Source of the DNA: Methanogenium cariaci JCM 10550 | GTDB taxonomy: Archaea; Halobacteriota; Methanomicrobia; Methanomicrobiales; Methanomicrobiaceae | Assembly (NCBI RefSeq): GCF_001315945.1 | Contig: NZ_BBBG01000013.1 | Span: forward strand, 1-64,000 | DNA: 64,000 bases | Direction of reading: 5' to 3' | In this document: positions 60,900 through 64,000 of the stretch, piece by piece | How the letters are laid out: each line of letters begins with the position of its first letter | How positions within the stretch are numbered: position 1 is the stretch's first letter | Notes under the pieces: model-generated | Told to the model about the DNA's origin: nothing | What the model saw: the letters and a program-made list of their open reading frames with translations, nothing else | Database searches by the model: none | Position numbers and translations under genes: made by a program

Positions 60900-61545
60900 T
60901 CACGCCGTATAATATGTGACCTTTTTTCCTTTTTCGCTGTATTCTCCCTGAAATGTCTCGATGTTACGCTTGTAGCCGATTCTGTCGGTGACACCAAGAC
61001 TCCTGAGCACTTCACGGATACGCATGACATCCTCTTCGTCTTCCCAGTCCCGGTATAGACATAGATGACCATCCGATCGTCCCGCGACTCCTGACTCTGT
61101 TTTGCCGTTGATACCTTGGTCGATATGCCGAGTTCTCCCGCTGCGGTTGCATCGCGAATTTTTTTCCAGATGGCATCGGCATGGCCGGGTTCCAGAAATA
61201 TAAGCCATTTGCCTGCGTTCTCTGCATTGACACATCCTGGTTCGCACTCCGGTGCATCATGAAAAATCCAGAATATCTTTGTCGTCTTTGTGGGAATGAC
61301 TCCCTCTCCTCCGGTGAAGAGACTGTAGATGGCATCGGCCGATCCGTATTCGTCCTTCAGTGCATCGGCCAGGAGGGGATACTCAGTGGAAAAGGATGCG
61401 AAGATCCCGGTGAACTCTTCAGAAAATTCAGTTCTGTTTTCAACCAGTTCAAATAACTGGTGTCCCTGTTTGTGTAGCTCTTTGTTCAGGAAAACCTCAA
61501 AGAGCCCGTAGCAACGTCTGCAAGTGCCTCCTCTTCGGTATCCAT
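60900..61545 (-). CDS. DUF1917 (Bles03-like) family protein
   Basis: About 213 aa across two or three frames. From ATG 61545 (MDTEEEALADV), then YGLFEVFLNKELHKQGHQLF, NAENAGKWLIFLEPGHADAI, IWKKIRDATAAGELGISTKV, and RDDRMVIYVYT followed by DWEDEEDVMRIREVLRSLGV. The GKWLiF, G...AkVS, CVYT..D-D..R and YK.d..T..G.Y pattern is that of DUF1917, related to human BLES03, a fold like eIF4E. No function is established in archaea. Breaks lie near 61513 and 61065. Confidence 0.7.
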
Positions 61546-61606
61546 GCTATCTGGGTTTTGAGCCAGTATATTTATACCACTCGATTTTATTGTGGTGGAA
61601 AAAAGA

Positions 61607-62398
61607 TTAGAGGAGCTTTTCAATGACAAGCTCTGCCGCACGTCTTCCCGAAAGAAGCATGCCTCCGAAGATGGGGGGGCCCATGCGGTTCTCTCCGGCA
61701 ACAGCATTCGCCGCCATACCGGCGACGATGAGTCCCGGAAATACTTCCTTTGTGTGTTCGATGATGTTTGCCTCGGCACGGTCGGCCCACATGAATCCTT
61801 CCCCTGCGATGGGGGGGAGGTCTCCTCCCTTGTTCTTTACCTGGTGGGCGATGGTTGCATCGTGGCCGGTGGCGTCGATGGTGTATTTTGTCCTGAGGGT
61901 CAGGGGGTCAATATGCAGGCGGGCCATCTCGACTGCGGTCCAGTTGATGACAAGACCGGAGACCCGTCCGTCACCCTTGACGACGACGTCTTCCACCATG
62001 GTGACATTGAAAAATTCTGCTCCTGCGTCACAGGCAGCTGCTGTCAGGTGGGAGACCGCTTCGACAGATGATGCGACGTAGTAGTTTTCCTGGTACTCTT
62101 TGTAGGTGATCCCGAACTTATCGAGTATCGGGCGGGCCTCGTCCTGAACCACAATCCGGGGGAACATCATGCCGCCGCCCCACATGCCGCCACCGACGGA
62201 GAGTTTCTTTTCAATAACTCCGGTCTTTATCCCTGCCTCTGCGAGATATGCTGCGGTGGTGAGTCCTGCAGGGCCTGCCCCCCCGACAACTGCACACTCC
62301 AGATCAAGGTAATCCATCATGACAGCGTTCTGCTCTGCGAGAATCGCCCGGCTGATTACCACTTCATCGAGTTCCTTTTGTCTCATATGCAGGTTCAT
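61607..62398 (-). CDS. thi4: Thiazole synthase Thi4 (sulfide-dependent, archaeal type)
   Basis: FAD/NAD-binding enzyme that makes the thiazole of thiamin; methanogen versions use free sulfide and are catalytic. 263 aa, one frame. The nucleotide-binding motif reads CAVVGGAGPAGLTTAAYLA (normally VGAGPAGL), then GGGMWGGGMMFPRIVV, IDATGHDATIAHQV, EGFMWADRAEANI, GLIVAGMAANAVAGENRMGP, and IFGGMLLSGRRAAEL (normally MGPIFGGM; one Pro extra). TATA-like GATATATGAAG, on the plus strand, overlaps the upstream gap. A ribulose-1,5-bisphosphate-related role assigned to some homologues is less likely. Confidence 0.9.
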   Translation of the reverse strand: MNLHMRQKELDEVVISRAILAEQNAVMMDYLDLECAVVGGAGPAGLTTAAYLAEAGIKTGVIEKKLSVGGGMWGGGMMFPRIVVQDEARPILDKFGITYKEYQENYYVASSVEAVSHLTAAACDAGAEFFNVTMVEDVVVKGDGRVSGLVINWTAVEMARLHIDPLTLRTKYTIDATGHDATIAHQVKNKGGDLPPIAGEGFMWADRAEANIIEHTKEVFPGLIVAGMAANAVAGENRMGPPIFGGMLLSGRRAAELVIEKLL

Positions 62399-62489
62399 TA
62401 TTTGATCCGGGGATATATGAAGAGGGTGATAGGGGAGATATTGTCACACTGAATAGCTATATCTGATCGGCGATGAAACATTAAAGGTT

Positions 62490-63375
62490 ATGAAATGGAA
62501 GAGAGACTGGGGGACTGACCCGTCGCGTCTTTATGACATGGGCATTGCTCCTTTTAGTGTACCTGTTCTTCCTTGGGTTCCTCAACATGGTTCTTCCCAA
62601 TTCGTTTGGGATGCTGTTTGCATTTGTCGTCGTATTTGGATTAATTCAGTACTTCTTCTCTGCAAAACTGGTGCTGATGACCACTCATGCGCGGGTGGTT
62701 GAGGAGGACGAATATCCTGATCTTCATCGGATGATAGGGAAACTCTGCCAGGAAGCAGACCTTCCGATGCCAAAGATTGCGGTGATGCCATCGCCCGTAC
62801 CAAATGCCTTTGCAACCGGGAGAAATCCAAAAAATGCTGTGGTGGCGGTGACAGACTCCATTATGCGGACTGAACCGGGAAGAACTTGAGGCAGTGCTTG
62901 CTCACGAACTCTCGCACGTGAAAAACCGTGACATTCTCACGATGACGGTGGCGTCCTTTGTTGCGATGCTTGCATCCATGATCATGCAGAATGCGATAAT
63001 CTACTCAATATTTGACAACCGGGAGAGTGGAGGTGCATGGATCATTGCATGGATTGTCTCCATTGCCGTCTGGCTGGTTGCGACCATTCTCATGATGAGT
63101 CTTTCGCGCTACCGTGAGTACGCAGCAGATCGTGGCAGTGCCTATATCACCGGAAACCCGGCAGCACTCCGGTCTGCTCTTACCAAAATAAGTGGCAGAA
63201 TGGATCAGGTGCCTGCGAAGAAGAAGGAGGAGATGGCCGGTGCAAATATGTTCTATATCCTTCCGGCACTCTCCGGGAAGAGTTTCATGGAACTCTTTTC
63301 CACCCACCCCCCCCATTTGAAAAACGCCTCGCGGCACTTGAGAAGATTGAGCAGGAGATGAAGGGTTTTTCCTGA
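62490..63375 (+). CDS. htpX: Zinc metalloprotease HtpX homologue
   Basis: Membrane M48 protease for quality control. MKWKRDWGLTRRVFMTWALL is recovered by reading G5 near 62508 as G4. Two N-terminal helices are followed by YPDLHRMIGKLCQEADLPMP and VPNAFATGRNPKNAVVAVTD. Zinc site AVLAHELSHVKNRDILTMTV (HEXXH) comes after a frame break near 62877. Two further helices, then REYAADRGSAYITGNPAAL with the third ligand, and THPPFEKRLAALEKIEQE after C8 near 63308. About 295 aa. Confidence 0.93.
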
Positions 63376-63452
63376 TCTCCCCCCCCTTTTCAGATAATAG
63401 GTATTTATTACGAATCAGAGACAATGTTATCAGGCACAGGGATATGATGTGC

Positions 63453-63522
63453 GCACCGATGGTCTAGTGGTATGACTTTGGCCTTCCAAGCCAATAGCCC
63501 GGGTTCAATTCCCGTCGGTGCA
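63453..63522 (+). tRNA. tRNA-Gly (anticodon TCC)
   Basis: Acceptor GCACCGA pairs fully with TCGGTGC, with A as discriminator and no encoded CCA. The D-arm region is GTCTAGTGGTATGAC. Anticodon stem TTGGC/GCCAA encloses CTTCCAA, so the anticodon is TCC. The T loop is TTCAATT. The T stem has CCGGG on one side but only CCCG before the acceptor, one base short of the usual five-pair stem. This may be a missing G. Confidence 0.88.
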
Positions 63523-63675
63523 TCTGAATTTTGGAACATGTTTTTACGGTCTTTTCTCTTGTTTGTTTTTTGGTATCTGACGTCTGGGTGCCGCTCATGT
63601 TCTGTTTGATTCTCATGTACTATCGTTCAGCAGATCCCGGTGTCTTTTTCTGATATCAGGTGTAATTCCCAAACT

Positions 63676-64000
63676 ATGCAGAAGTGGATCTCTGTCTTTG
63701 TTGTCTGCCTGTGTGTGATTCTGGCAGTCACGTCTGCCGGGTGTACATCGCAGCAGGAGAGGAACGTCTATAACCCGTCATCGATGGCTGATCTTGAGAT
63801 GTATGTGCAGGATGCGGCGGGGTATGTGCAGACGGTTGGTGCTGCGGCAGCGCTAAAGGAGTTTAATGCCAAAGACGGGCGGTTCACGCAGGGTGACTGG
63901 TATGTGTATGCCTACGATTACGAGGGCATCCTGCGTGCCCATCCGTATGCACAGGATGCGGTCGGCACCTACCGCGGGAACTGGACGGATGTCCGCGGTC
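63676..64000 (+). CDS. Lipoprotein with Cache-like sensor domain (C-terminus beyond window)
   Basis: Open to the window end, at least 108 codons. MQKWISVFVVCLCVILAVTS is followed by AGCTSQQ, a good lipobox (TSAGC). Then MADLEMYVQDAAGYVQTVGA, ALKEFNAKDGRFTQGDWYVY and AYDYEGILRAHPYAQDAVG, which resemble single Cache domains (helix, then a Tyr-rich strand and the D-x-x-G-x-x-x-A-H-P pattern). Probably a membrane-attached ligand-binding protein. ATG 63676 is chosen for the signal peptide. Confidence 0.75.
   Translation, partial: MQKWISVFVVCLCVILAVTSAGCTSQQERNVYNPSSMADLEMYVQDAAGYVQTVGAAAALKEFNAKDGRFTQGDWYVYAYDYEGILRAHPYAQDAVGTYRGNWTDVRG

Noticed and set aside
1-64000. Programmed frameshifting or phase variation at the G7/C7 tracts
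   Set aside because: The runs also insert residues into universally conserved motifs and break many unrelated essential genes, with no shared slippery-site context. Sequence error explains this better.

Overview
This window comes from a methanogenic archaeon, most likely order Methanomicrobiales. The evidence is archaeal aIF2-gamma, aRF1, EF-2, Spt4 and RpoE1, O-phosphoseryl-tRNA synthetase (SepRS), archaeal phosphoribulokinase, an AglB oligosaccharyltransferase, a Kae1-Bud32 fusion, and DUF3344/PEGA surface proteins. The genus cannot be fixed from the sequence alone.

Sequence quality is a major issue. G and C homopolymers here are overwhelmingly exactly 7 nt long. Many invariant protein motifs carry one extra Gly or Pro at such runs (G4 read as G7), and many essential genes are frameshifted at others (for example G5 read as G7). 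I read these as homopolymer errors and describe genes as reconstructed across frames. Frameshifted housekeeping genes should not be called pseudogenes.

Layout. 1-10.6 kb (minus): secreted or anchored DUF3344, CARDB and PEGA surface proteins wrapped around a MacB-type ABC exporter, with overlapping start and stop codons. 10.8-18.5 kb: a defence island holding a DUF6884 gene, a PARIS-like pair (AriA ATPase, AriB DUF4435/TOPRIM) and an AT-rich Gabija pair (GajA, GajB). Gabija lies between a ~290-bp direct repeat and a duplicated 3' fragment of hxlB; the second repeat copy and intact hxlB follow. 18.5-23.2 kb (minus): aminotransferase, EF-2, S7, S12. 23.5-31.6 kb (plus): preQ0 genes queD, queE and queC, a Nudix hydrolase, aRF1, ArgRS, Taw1 and SepRS. 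31.6-40.1 kb: membrane proteins, an MFS transporter, DUF2070, phosphoribulokinase and a transglutaminase-like lipoprotein. 40.4-52.7 kb (plus): SufC and SufB, a cyclase, a Cys-rich unknown protein, then GlmM, two GlmU-like enzymes, GlmS, a GT4 glycosyltransferase and AglB. This last group joins UDP-GlcNAc synthesis to protein N-glycosylation. 52.7-64 kb: YcaO, DUF2098, NikR, then an information-processing run (aIF2-gamma, PIN protein, RpoE1, Spt4, dephospho-CoA kinase, S24e, S27ae, Kae1-Bud32, XTP pyrophosphatase, L40e), followed by DUF1917, Thi4, HtpX, tRNA-Gly and a truncated Cache-like lipoprotein gene.

The most notable content is the double defence locus and the duplicated hxlB-end boundaries around Gabija, which look like the scar of cassette acquisition.
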